Origin: JBBRBB01 sp963830175
GTDB lineage: Bacteria > Bacteroidota > Bacteroidia > Chitinophagales > Chitinophagaceae
Assembly (NCBI GenBank): GCA_963830175.1
Contig: CAWHKV010000002.1
Location: forward strand, 248,001-312,000
Direction of reading: 5' to 3'
Length of the DNA stretch: 64,000 nucleotides
Shown piece by piece: positions 18,745 through 27,341 of this stretch. Within the stretch, counting starts at the first letter, position 1; the number at the start of each line of letters is the position of its first letter. Below the pieces are notes generated by a model that worked only from the letters and a program-made list of their open reading frames with translations, did no database searches and had not been told where the DNA came from. A program made the position numbers and the translations under genes.

Positions 18745-19470
18745 ATGGTAGGTATGAATTTTATAAAGAAATACCATATGGCATCCTTATTTTACACACT
18801 TGTTTTGTTCTCATTGGCATCGTGTACCAAAATGAATAATAATATGCAGGCAACAATGAATAACGATTCAGCATATACATACCTCGCACTTGGCGATTCT
18901 TATACCATTGGAGAATCGGTTATGGAAAGTGAACGTTTTCCTGCACAAACGGTAACGCTGCTTAAACAAGATGGAATAAACATAAATGCCCCTGAATATA
19001 TAGCAAAAACAGGGTGGACCACTACAGACCTCTCTAATGCAATTGCCACGCAAAACCCTATGGGGCCATTTAGCGTTGTGAGCTTGCTTATAGGTGTGAA
19101 CGACCAATACCAGGGTATGGATACTGCCGGCTACAGAATACGATTTGCCAGTCTTTTAGAAAAGGCAATTTCTCTTGCAGGAAATGATACTGCACATGTA
19201 TTTGTGTTGTCTATTCCAGATTACAGTGTTACCCCTTTTGCCGCAAACCGGGACACGCAATATATAAGAATGCAGATTGATGAATTTAATGCCATCAATA
19301 AAGAAATAACATTGGCATATAATGTTTCTTATACCGACATTACCCCTTCTACACGTGAAGCAAAAACCGATGGAAGCCTTGTTGCAAATGATGGTTTGCA
19401 CCCTTCAGGAAAAGAGTATGCAAAATGGGCTCAAATGCTCGCGCCAAAAATGGAAATGGTGTTGAAGTAA
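18745..19470 (+). CDS. SGNH/GDSL hydrolase lipoprotein
   Basis: The 241-residue protein has a lipoprotein signal with lipobox SLASC (Cys27) and a SGNH-hydrolase domain. Block I is LALGDSYTIGES with Ser52 as nucleophile, block III is LLIGVNDQYQG with the oxyanion asparagine, and block V is NDGLHPSGKEY with Asp216 and His219. It therefore should hydrolyse esters or acyl groups at the cell envelope; the substrate is unknown. The ATG at 18745 is used, but ATG 18754 (MNFIKKYH) would also give a good lipoprotein signal. Divergent from icd across 83 bases. It is followed by a 90-base spacer and the convergent prfC gene. Confidence 0.88.
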   Translation: MVGMNFIKKYHMASLFYTLVLFSLASCTKMNNNMQATMNNDSAYTYLALGDSYTIGESVMESERFPAQTVTLLKQDGININAPEYIAKTGWTTTDLSNAIATQNPMGPFSVVSLLIGVNDQYQGMDTAGYRIRFASLLEKAISLAGNDTAHVFVLSIPDYSVTPFAANRDTQYIRMQIDEFNAINKEITLAYNVSYTDITPSTREAKTDGSLVANDGLHPSGKEYAKWAQMLAPKMEMVLK

Positions 19471-19560
19471 TATTAATTTATTAATACCGGCAGTAAGACC
19501 TATGTGCATCACCCGTTGCGTTGCAATCCGTTCATCGTTCCTAACTAAAGGCAGCAAAAA

Positions 19561-21147
19561 TTACTTATGAATCTCACTCGTAAAATGAAATTCAATTTCA
19601 GGGTTATTTTGAATTTCGGTGTTTAAAAACCATTCGCTTTGCGCAAGGAAAACAGGATGATCATCCTTATCCAAAGCAGCATTAGATTGTTTAAAGCGAA
19701 GAAATTCTTCCAGTTTTTTTGGGTCTTTACTGGTAAGCCAGCACGCTTTAAAAAAGGGTAATGTTCTAAATTCGCAGGCTGCATTGTATTCATGCAACAA
19801 GCGGTATTGAATCACCTCGAACTGCAGTTCACCCACACAACCAATAATTTTTTTATTGCCGCCAAATTGCGTGAATAACTGCGCCAGGCCTTCATCTGTT
19901 AACTGTGTTATTCCCTTCTCCAGCTGCTTGGTCTTCATGGGGTCTTTATTTACCAGCTCCTTAAAAATTTCTGGAGAAAAAGAAGGAATACCTATAAAAT
20001 AATAATCATCACCTTCAGTAAGTGTATCACCTATTTTAAAATTTCCGGTGTCAAATAAACCCACCACATCTCCGGGGTACGCGTCTTCAATAATGTCTTT
20101 GCTGCGTGCCATAAAAGAGTATGGATTGCTAAAGCGTACATCGCGGTTTAACCTAACATGGTGGTAATACGTATTTCTTTCGAACTTGCCACTGCATACC
20201 CGCAGAAAGGCTATTCTGTCCCGGTGTTTGGGATCGAGGTTGGCATGTATCTTAAAAATAAACCCACTTAGTTTTTTCTCGGTTGGTTCAATTGGGCGGT
20301 CGTTGGTTTCGCGGGGTTGGGGAATAGGTGCAATACGAATAAAGGTGTCGAGCATTTCTTTTACACCAAAGTTGTTTATTGCGCTTCCGAAAAATACAGG
20401 CGCCACTTTTCCTGCCAGGTAATCATCCTCATTCAAAATGCCATACACACCATCAACCAATTCAATATCTTCCCGTAACTGTGCTGCATCTGTGGTGCCG
20501 ATCTTATCATCCAATAATGCATCAGACAAATCGGAAATTGAAAGGCTGTTTTCAGCCGAAGCTTTTGTATTGGGAGAAAAAAGTAACAGGCTTTTTTTGT
20601 GCAGGTCATACACCCCTTTAAAATCTTTACCACTGTTTATTGGCCACGTCATGGGGTGTAACTGAATGGTAAGTTCTTTTTCTATTTCCTCAAGCAGGTC
20701 AAAACGGTTTTTGCCGTCCCGGTCCATCTTATTAATAAAAACAATTACTGGCGTATTGCGCATGCGGCAAACTTCCATCAGCCTGCGTGTTTGTTCTTCC
20801 ACTCCATTTACACTATCTACTACCAGTATCACGCTGTCAACTGCAGTAAGCGTCCGGTAGGTATCTTCCGCAAAGTCTTTGTGCCCCGGTGTGTCTAACA
20901 GGTTAATTAAAAAATCATTGTACTGAAAGGTCATTACAGAGGTTGCCACAGAAATTCCACGCTGTCTTTCAATTTCCATGAAATCGCTGGTGGCGTGTTT
21001 TTTAATCTTGTTGCTCTTTACAGCACCAGCGGTTTGTATTGCACCCCCAAACAACAGGAACTTCTCGGTTAATGTTGTTTTACCGGCATCGGGGTGAGAT
21101 ATGATCGCGAATGTTTTTCGCCTGCTTATTTCTTTTTCGTAACTCAT
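19561..21147 (-). CDS. prfC: Peptide chain release factor 3
   Basis: RF3 is the GTPase that removes RF1 or RF2 from the ribosome after peptide release. The 528-residue length is typical. GTPase motifs are G1 SHPDAGKTT (residues 17-25), G2 within ERQRGISVATSVM, G3 DTPGHKDFAEDTYRTL, and G4 NKMDR. The long residue 30-70 segment (GAIQTAGAVKSNKIKKHATSDFMEIE) distinguishes RF3 from EF-G. The C-terminal part has VVGLFDTGNFKIGDTL and GCVGELQFEVIQYRL, both family-specific. There is no partner gene nearby; the ORF is complete and intact. Confidence 0.96.
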   Translation of the reverse strand: MSYEKEISRRKTFAIISHPDAGKTTLTEKFLLFGGAIQTAGAVKSNKIKKHATSDFMEIERQRGISVATSVMTFQYNDFLINLLDTPGHKDFAEDTYRTLTAVDSVILVVDSVNGVEEQTRRLMEVCRMRNTPVIVFINKMDRDGKNRFDLLEEIEKELTIQLHPMTWPINSGKDFKGVYDLHKKSLLLFSPNTKASAENSLSISDLSDALLDDKIGTTDAAQLREDIELVDGVYGILNEDDYLAGKVAPVFFGSAINNFGVKEMLDTFIRIAPIPQPRETNDRPIEPTEKKLSGFIFKIHANLDPKHRDRIAFLRVCSGKFERNTYYHHVRLNRDVRFSNPYSFMARSKDIIEDAYPGDVVGLFDTGNFKIGDTLTEGDDYYFIGIPSFSPEIFKELVNKDPMKTKQLEKGITQLTDEGLAQLFTQFGGNKKIIGCVGELQFEVIQYRLLHEYNAACEFRTLPFFKACWLTSKDPKKLEEFLRFKQSNAALDKDDHPVFLAQSEWFLNTEIQNNPEIEFHFTSEIHK

Positions 21148-21254
21148 TAAATGTAAAAATCAAAATTTTGGATATACAGGGATTGCATTAAGAGGTTTAA
21201 ATAATAAAAGAATCTTAAGTCTTTTTATCCTTTTGCCACCCCTTTAAAAGCCCG

Positions 21255-21262
21255 CAAAAGTA
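21255..21262 (-). promoter_or_regulatory. Candidate -7 box of the prfC promoter
   Basis: TACTTTTG on the minus strand matches TAnnTTTG. It would give a leader of about 100 bases before prfC. I see nothing else recognisable in the 208-base region 21148-21355. Confidence 0.35.
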
Positions 21263-21355
21263 ACGGATATGAACCATACAGAATCGTTAAGGTAAGAGCA
21301 CAGAGAGTGGCATACTTTTTATTCATTTACTTTAAAAACCACTAAAGAAATATTT

Positions 21356-22339
21356 ATGATAAAGGAACCTAAAATAAAGAAACGCCAGAATGTTTATTTT
21401 TCTGTTGCCGACTGTGTATGGGGTATGACAGACATTTTTGTTAATGTATACATGATCCAAAACCCTGAAGACGAAAACTGGGTATTGGTTGATGCAGGAT
21501 TAAAAACCTCCACCGGTAAAATTAAGAAGATGGCTCAACAGCTTTTTGGAGACAAGCGTCCCAAAGCCATCATTTTAACCCATGGTCATTTTGATCATAC
21601 CGGTGCGCTGGCAGCATTGGCAGCAGAATGGCATGTGCCTGTATATGCGCATTATATGGAGATGCCATATCTCACGGGCAAATCTTCTTACCCACCTCCC
21701 GACCCAACTGTGGGTGGCGGCTTAATGTCTTCCATGGCATTTATGTATCCAAGGTCTCCAATAGATATCGAGGAATACCTGGTTACAATGCCTGAAGATA
21801 CTAATGATGTTCCTTTTTTAAGCGGGTGGCAGTTTATTCATACACCGGGGCATACACCGGGGCATATTAGTCTTTTTAGAATTGAGGATAAAGTATTAAT
21901 TGCAGGCGATGCATTTGTTACCACAAAAGCCGAATCTGCCATTGCCATTTTATTTCAAAAGAAAGTTATTAGCGGCCCACCTGCATACTTAACGTTTGAC
22001 TGGCCTGCAGCAGAAGAGTCCGTAAAAAAATTGATGGTATTGGCTCCAGAAGTTGTTGCGTCAGGGCATGGTAAACCCATGCGCGGCAGGGATATGAGAA
22101 AGGAACTCCACAACTTATATACGCACTTCAATACGAACGCTGTTCCCAGAAGTGGTAGGTATGTTGATGAACCGGCTGTGGCTGACGTAAACGGGTTACT
22201 ATATGTGCCTGCCAAGCAACCCCGGGATTATACGAAATTGATAGTAGTAGCTGCGGGTATTATGGCTCTTGGTGCCGCATTGGTAATAATGAATAAAAGA
22301 AGCCGGAAGGGCGCCGGTTTTAAAAAATTGTTTAAATAA
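21356..22339 (+). CDS. Metallo-beta-lactamase-fold hydrolase with C-terminal membrane anchor
   Basis: The 327-residue protein has the metallo-beta-lactamase zinc motif THGHFDH (His76, His78, Asp80, His81), the later ligands HTPGHTPGH and AGDAFVT, and ASGHGKPM near residue 240, so a dinuclear metal site is intact. Unlike most family members it ends with a hydrophobic stretch (residues about 297-312, IVVAAGIMALGAALVI) followed by a basic tail (NKRSRKG and KKLFK), predicting a single C-terminal membrane anchor with the enzyme domain attached. There is no N-terminal signal peptide. Substrate unknown. A strong hairpin terminator follows. Confidence 0.87.
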   Translation: MIKEPKIKKRQNVYFSVADCVWGMTDIFVNVYMIQNPEDENWVLVDAGLKTSTGKIKKMAQQLFGDKRPKAIILTHGHFDHTGALAALAAEWHVPVYAHYMEMPYLTGKSSYPPPDPTVGGGLMSSMAFMYPRSPIDIEEYLVTMPEDTNDVPFLSGWQFIHTPGHTPGHISLFRIEDKVLIAGDAFVTTKAESAIAILFQKKVISGPPAYLTFDWPAAEESVKKLMVLAPEVVASGHGKPMRGRDMRKELHNLYTHFNTNAVPRSGRYVDEPAVADVNGLLYVPAKQPRDYTKLIVVAAGIMALGAALVIMNKRSRKGAGFKKLFK

Positions 22340-22361
22340 AATTGATCATAAGTTTTATTCT

Positions 22362-22390
22362 AAAATGCGTTGAGAACAACGCATTTTTTT
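22362..22390 (+). terminator. Intrinsic terminator
   Basis: A perfect 11-bp stem AAAATGCGTTG / CAACGCATTTT with an AGAA loop (22373-22376) and a T run lies 22 bases after the hydrolase stop codon. Confidence 0.88.
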
Positions 22391-22441
22391 ATGGAATAAA
22401 ATAATTACGTGCTTAACTTATCTTCACTATAAATAAGTTTT

Positions 22442-24123
22442 ATGGCGGTGGATAATTATTTTATTGCAGACCAGTTATCACTACTTTCAAAGTTGCAGGA
22501 CATACATGGCGAGAACAGCTTCAAGGCTAAAGGCAATGCCATTGCGGCTTTCACTATAGAAAAATTACCGGAAGAACTGGAAGATTTGCCCGCATCAAAA
22601 ATTTCATCTATTAAAGGTATCGGTGACTCTGCAGCAAGAAAAATTGCAGAGATCATTCAAACAGGTGAATTAAAAGAATTGAATGATCTTATTGCCAAAA
22701 CGCCGCCGGGGGTGTTAGAAATGCTGAATATAAAAGGGATCGGTCCTAAAAAAATCTCCCTGATATGGAAGGAAATGGAGATTGAAACCATTGGTGAATT
22801 GCTGCACGCCTGCAGTGAAAACCGGTTGAGCCGTTACAAAGGTTTTGGAGAAAAAACCCAGCAGAATGTTCAGGAAAATATCGAACTTTATTTAAGTGGT
22901 CAAAGTGCATTTCTGTTTGCTAAAATTGAATTGTTCGCGCATGCAATTGATGAAAAATTGCAGGTTGCGTTTAAAGATTACCACATGCTGCAAACAGGTG
23001 ATTTCAGGCGGCATTTGTTAACGATTGATAAGCTTGAATGGGTGACCAATGCACCTGCAGATAAGTTATCATCATACTTCTCCAAAAACAATTTCGAACT
23101 TGTTGAAATGGATAAAGAGCGCGCCATTTTTAAGACCCTAACTGAGAACGTACACCTGCATTTTTATTTTTCAACCGATGAAAACGTTTTTAAAAAATTA
23201 TTTGAGACAAGTTGCAGCGAAGCCTTTTTGGAGGAATGGAATGAGCGGTTTAAAAACAATAAAAAAGAAGTTTATAAAGACGAGCAGACAATATTCAAAA
23301 AAAATAAAGTCAGTTATATTGAACCTTATTTGCGCGAGCATCCGCACGTTATTGATGCCGCTGAAAAAAACGCTTTGCCCGATGTAATTGATCTGAAAGA
23401 TGTGCGTGCGATCATTCATTGTCACAGCAAATGGAGCGACGGAATAAGCACCATAGAACAGCTTGCACGCAGTGCGCAGGAAAGTGGGTATGAATACCTT
23501 GTTATAAGCGATCATAGCAAGAGCGCTTTTTATGCAAATGGTTTACAGGAAGAACGTGTTTTAGCGCAACATAAAGAGGTGGATGAGCTGAATAAAAAAT
23601 TGAAAGGTTTTAAAATTTTTAAAAGCATTGAAAGTGATATTTTAAACGATGGCAGCCTCGATTACCTGGATGAAATTCTGCCACTTTCGACATTATCATT
23701 GCATCTCCGCACAGCAATTTAAAGATGGAGGAAGATAAAGCCATGAAGCGAATGATCAAAGCTATTGAAAACCCATACACAAACATTTTAGGTCATTTAA
23801 CCGGGCGGTTATTGTTAAGCAGAAAAGGACTGCCCTTACAACATAAAAAAATTATAGATGCCTGTGCGGCAAACAATGTTGTAATAGAATTGAACGCAAA
23901 CCCAAGAAGGCTGGATGTTGACTGGAGCCACCTGGATTATTGCATGCAAAAGGGTGTACTTACTTCTATTAACCCGGATGCGCATGCTATACCTGAATTT
24001 GAACTGATTAAATATGGCGTGTATGCCGCACAAAAGGGTGGTGTAACCAAAGAAAAAAATGTTAGCAGCTTTTCGCTAGAGCAATTTGAAAAATTTGTGA
24101 AAACACAACAGGCAAAACGTTAA
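22442..24123 (+). CDS. PolX-like protein (HhH, degenerate polymerase domain, PHP nuclease), frame-disrupted
   Basis: Family X DNA polymerase/exonuclease homologue of about 560 residues. Residues 1-150 hold helix-hairpin-helix motifs (SIKGIGDSAARKIA, NIKGIGPKKISLI). Residues about 150-290 correspond to the polymerase palm, but the DxD metal site after GDFRR (residue 186) reads TIDKLEW, so at least one catalytic Asp is missing. The PHP domain starts with IIHCHSKWSDG (His326, His328) and has YLVISDHSKSAF. The frame breaks near 23680, where one G appears to be lost; adding it restores EILATFDIIIASPHSNLKME and joins the 3' part with ELNANPRRLDVDW and INPDAHA. With PHP motifs intact, it may act as a structure-specific or 3'-5' repair nuclease. 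Confidence 0.85.
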
Positions 24124-24124
24124 A

Positions 24125-25162
24125 TTATTCATCCTGATTGCCGGGCTGTTCTTTTATATATAATTGTTGCACCAACACAATTACAATAAGCATTAATGGG
24201 GTAGCAAGAATAATTCCCCAGCCTCCTGTTAGAGTACCCATTATTAACTGGGCAATAATGATCAATGCCGGTGGAATATTCACCAGTTTTTGCTGAACCA
24301 TTGGAGTTATAAAATTGCTTTCAGCAAACTGAACCAATATATATAAACCTGCTACAAGTGCAGCCGTGTTAGGGCTTTGCATCAAGGCAATTAATACTGC
24401 AGGTATCATTGCTATTAATGGACCGAAGTTGGGAATAAAATTTAAAATACCGGCCATAATTGCAAGCGCCAGCCACATGGGCACTCCGATAATTACAAGC
24501 CCTATGGATGTTAATACAAACACTACGAACATGGCAAACAATTTTCCTTTCAACCATTTTTTTAAATTGTCTGCAAGTTTTTTCAGCACATCGTTTGCCT
24601 TTTCTTTTCCTTTCGGTGGCACCAGTGACACTATTCCTTCTTTATATGTTTTGGGTGAGACGGTTAGAAAAATCCCAATAAAAATAACTACGTAAACATC
24701 TCCTAAAACACCAAATGTTGTTTTAAAAAAAGTAGAGGCTATGGTTTTTGCTTTTTCCTGCATTTGTGCCGACGAAAAATCTTTTACAATCTTTTGACCA
24801 ATGGAACTGTTGTTCAATTTTTCTTTTGCCGTTTCAATAGAAGCGGGCAAAGTTTCTCCCAACTGCACTGCCTGCGCCTGTAGCTTACTACCTATAAGCC
24901 AAATGATACCCGCGACCAGCAAAAAAGTAAACAATACTGAAATGAGCAACGAAACGGTATCGTTAAATTTTAATTTTCGCTGAATCAGATCTCCGAAGCC
25001 GCGGAAAAATACAGCGATAAGCACGCCTGCAAGTACTAATAAAATTACACTGAAGGTAGCTTTAAGAAGAAAAAGGGTAACAATGATGAGGGAGAAAATA
25101 CTTCCTGTTATCCATACCTTTTTAATAAACTGCTTATTGATTTCTTTTTCTGCATTTGCCAT
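24125..25162 (-). CDS. AI-2E family transporter
   Basis: This 345-residue integral membrane protein belongs to the AI-2E (TqsA/PerM-like) superfamily. It has two N-terminal membrane segments (residues 15-55), a third at about 65-85, a soluble loop at about 90-150, and a C-terminal bundle with FIPNFGPLIAMIPAVLIAL and GGWGIILATPLMLIVIVLVQQLYI, typical for the family. Members have been linked to autoinducer-2 export, sodium-proton antiport or unknown solutes, so the substrate is not assigned. It starts 4 bases after the DUF1622 gene and is probably co-transcribed with it. Its stop is one base from the convergent polX-like stop. Confidence 0.88.
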   Translation of the reverse strand: MANAEKEINKQFIKKVWITGSIFSLIIVTLFLLKATFSVILLVLAGVLIAVFFRGFGDLIQRKLKFNDTVSLLISVLFTFLLVAGIIWLIGSKLQAQAVQLGETLPASIETAKEKLNNSSIGQKIVKDFSSAQMQEKAKTIASTFFKTTFGVLGDVYVVIFIGIFLTVSPKTYKEGIVSLVPPKGKEKANDVLKKLADNLKKWLKGKLFAMFVVFVLTSIGLVIIGVPMWLALAIMAGILNFIPNFGPLIAMIPAVLIALMQSPNTAALVAGLYILVQFAESNFITPMVQQKLVNIPPALIIIAQLIMGTLTGGWGIILATPLMLIVIVLVQQLYIKEQPGNQDE

Positions 25163-25166
25163 AATA

Positions 25167-25526
25167 TTATTTGGTGGAAGTTGCTCCCATTCCCGAGTTT
25201 TTTAATTCTCTTTCTAAAAAAAAGTTAAGTGCGGTTCGTAGTGTTGCAATGGCGGCCAGTTTTCCTATCTCATCCCATGTAGGTGCAATGGCTGTAGCGA
25301 GTATATCTGCCCCAAGTAATAGTTCTAACGCAACAGTAAGAGAACTTCCAAATTTTATTCGAATATTTTGATTAATTGTTTCTACATTTTTCTTTAAAAC
25401 ATTTCTTGCATAATTATACATAAACTGCAGCAGGGCTACAGCAATTACAATAGCAGCAAGTATTTCAATAAATGTGCTGAGTTGATAGGTTATAAATTCA
25501 GCCCAATCTTTCATATTGTTTAACAT
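25167..25526 (-). CDS. DUF1622 membrane protein
   Basis: The 119-residue protein matches DUF1622 in its order of segments: one membrane helix (residues about 15-35, FIEILAAIVIAVALLQFMYN), a cytoplasmic stretch with RIKFGSSLTVALELLLGADILATAIAPTW containing a second helix, and IGKLAAIATLRTALNFFLERE near the end. The function of the family is not known. It is the first gene of a tight pair with the AI-2E transporter, 4 bases away, so a link to that transporter is a reasonable guess. Confidence 0.82.
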   Translation of the reverse strand: MLNNMKDWAEFITYQLSTFIEILAAIVIAVALLQFMYNYARNVLKKNVETINQNIRIKFGSSLTVALELLLGADILATAIAPTWDEIGKLAAIATLRTALNFFLERELKNSGMGATSTK

Positions 25527-25565
25527 TACTGCAAAATAATCGTACCAAGGTTCGTAAAAACCACC

Positions 25566-25982
25566 TTATAATCTGTATTTAATTGAAAGTGAAGGTTGAA
25601 ATTTTATAAAGACCATTTCTTGTTTTTGTGATAAAACCCGTTGCGGTTGAAAGGCAATTTCGGCAGCCCTTTTTTTATTTTTTGCTGCGCTTATAAACAG
25701 AGGAATGCTACCCAGTGAAGATGCAAGGCCAACATACGCCAATGCCTCCCCGGTACTGAAAGAACTTTGCTGACCACCGAGGTTATCATCAATCACTGCG
25801 GCCTGGGCTGCTGCCACCCCCACTGCCATAAGGGTTACGCCACCGCCCAGCATTACCCAGGCAATAGTTTTTTGAGATTTGCTTTTGTGCAAATAATAAT
25901 CCTTTGATTGTTGCGGTGCCGCCTGGCAATAACTTGAAACGGAAAATAATACAGAAAAAAATAAAAGGGCTAAACGCTTCAT
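25566..25982 (-). CDS. Small exported protein with two hydrophobic segments, unknown function
   Basis: I do not recognise this 138-residue protein by name. It begins with a signal peptide (cleavage near SYCQA, residue 20), followed by YYLHKSKSQKTIAWVMLGGG, a hydrophobic segment at about residues 40-62, a loop (DDNLGGQQSSFSTGE) and a second hydrophobic stretch (residues 85-100). The basic C-terminal part (NKKRAAEIAFQPQRV) ends in short alternating residues compatible with a beta strand. Similar small proteins are widespread in Bacteroidota. It lies 22 bases after the SnoaL-like lipoprotein gene and is likely co-transcribed. Confidence 0.65.
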   Translation of the reverse strand: MKRLALLFFSVLFSVSSYCQAAPQQSKDYYLHKSKSQKTIAWVMLGGGVTLMAVGVAAAQAAVIDDNLGGQQSSFSTGEALAYVGLASSLGSIPLFISAAKNKKRAAEIAFQPQRVLSQKQEMVFIKFQPSLSIKYRL

Positions 25983-26004
25983 AATGCTTATTATTTATTC
26001 GTTA

Positions 26005-26493
26005 TTAAATGTTTTGAGCGTTGGTATTTATTTGTACAATCGTTGCCTTCCAGGTGCCACTGCTTTTCTGCCATAGTATAGTAATAAATCCTTTACTTTT
26101 TGCCAGTAGTTTTCCATCATTCATTATATCCAGATTAAAACTTCCTGCAAATGCTGACTTGTCGTTCGATTGCCAGCTTTTCAATTCATTTGTGGTAAGA
26201 TTATTTACTAATTTATAATTAGCACCAATAAATTTTTCAGCAATTTCTTTTTGTCCTTTTGCAACTATGGTATCGTGGATGAGCACTGCATCGATATCAA
26301 AAATATCGGCGATCGAAGCAGAATCGTGCCTGTTCCATGCGGTGTTCCATTCGTTTATAAGGTCATTTACCGATGTTTCTTTTTCATCATTAATCCCAAG
26401 TATTTCATTTTGGGTTGCTGCAACGTTATTATCAGGATGGCTGCATGAAAGCATCGAAAGAATAGAAAATAGCAATAAGAAAATTCTTCTCAT
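26005..26493 (-). CDS. SnoaL/DUF4440-like lipoprotein
   Basis: The 162-residue product has a lipoprotein signal (lipobox SMLSC, Cys17) and a NTF2-like fold of the SgcJ/DUF4440 group: NDLINEWNTAWNRHDSASIA starts the first helix, DIFDIDAVLIHD the curved sheet, and FAGSFNLDIMNDGKLLAKSKGFITILW the later strands. These domains bind small molecules or act as simple isomerases and hydrolases; no catalytic residue can be fixed here. The lipid anchor would place it in the envelope. First gene of a pair with the small exported protein downstream. Confidence 0.8.
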   Translation of the reverse strand: MRRIFLLLFSILSMLSCSHPDNNVAATQNEILGINDEKETSVNDLINEWNTAWNRHDSASIADIFDIDAVLIHDTIVAKGQKEIAEKFIGANYKLVNNLTTNELKSWQSNDKSAFAGSFNLDIMNDGKLLAKSKGFITILWQKSSGTWKATIVQINTNAQNI

Positions 26494-26560
26494 AACAGAA
26501 AAGTTATTGATGGGATAAGCGAACAGTAAGATAGGATGTTTCTTTTATTACATCAAGAAT

Positions 26561-27340
26561 TTATTGCCCCTTCAATCCTGACTTTTTTTCAACCAAATAT
26601 TTCCAGTAACGCTTAGGCATATGCTGAATATGCAATTTTGTATTTTTACGGGCAGCAATATTTACGCTTGAAAAGTATTGCTGCCACAGAACCTGGTAAA
26701 GCATTTCATGCTCATCGTACACAGATGTGTGTGAGTTATTACCCTTAACATTTTCCGAAAAATTTACCGTTACTTCTGTTACAGCAATTTTATCATAATA
26801 TAATCCGTATTTGCGCCGTACATCATATATAAGCCAACGCTGGTCTGCATACCGGTTTTTGAAATGTGATAGTATTAATGGCAATACATTAAAATCGGGT
26901 TGAATGATGGAATAATATAATTCGTCTTTTGTTAATTGAAAGCGAACAAACGCTTCCATCCTGTGTTTTTCGCGGTGAACCTTTTTGCTTGTTTGGTTAA
27001 CAAATAGAACATATTTATTTGTAAAATCATGTTCAACAGAAACTCGTGATGACAATACATATTGAATAAACCTCAGTAAATTATTTTCCACTTCTGCCTG
27101 TTCACTTAAAAAGGTTTTATACACATCGCTTAATACCTTAGGGGATAATATTTCCTGCAATTTGGCTATCACCCTTTTTGCTTTATCATGGTTAGTTTCT
27201 ACGTACTTTGATGAACCAAAGAGAACCGGGTTTGCTTCATGATGTTTACAAATACATGGATCCATAATCTTGTATTCGTACACTTCAAAAACGACTGTTA
27301 AAAATCCTTCCCAGCTGCAATCGTAGGTTAATACATCCAT
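26561..27340 (-). CDS. DUF4130 / TIGR03915-type DNA-repair-associated protein
   Basis: This 259-residue protein starts with DVLTYDCSWEGFLTVVFEVYE, the hallmark of the DUF4130 family, and continues with LLRFIQYVLSSRVSV, KVHREKHRMEAFVRF, LYYSIIQPDFNVLPLILSHFKNRY and WLIYDVRRKYGLYYD. In other genomes the family is paired with a radical-SAM protein and sometimes fused to a uracil-DNA glycosylase-like domain; no fusion is seen here. The cellular substrate is unknown, though a role in DNA base repair or modification has been proposed from gene pairing. It begins one base after the radical-SAM stop codon, so the two are almost surely translated together. Confidence 0.85.
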   Translation of the reverse strand: MDVLTYDCSWEGFLTVVFEVYEYKIMDPCICKHHEANPVLFGSSKYVETNHDKAKRVIAKLQEILSPKVLSDVYKTFLSEQAEVENNLLRFIQYVLSSRVSVEHDFTNKYVLFVNQTSKKVHREKHRMEAFVRFQLTKDELYYSIIQPDFNVLPLILSHFKNRYADQRWLIYDVRRKYGLYYDKIAVTEVTVNFSENVKGNNSHTSVYDEHEMLYQVLWQQYFSSVNIAARKNTKLHIQHMPKRYWKYLVEKKSGLKGQ

Positions 27341-27341
27341 C

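Noticed and set aside
19471..19560. Small palindrome TATTAAT-TT-ATTAATA after the SGNH gene as a terminator
   Set aside because: It is all A/T in an A/T-rich stretch with no T run after it, so it is likely chance.
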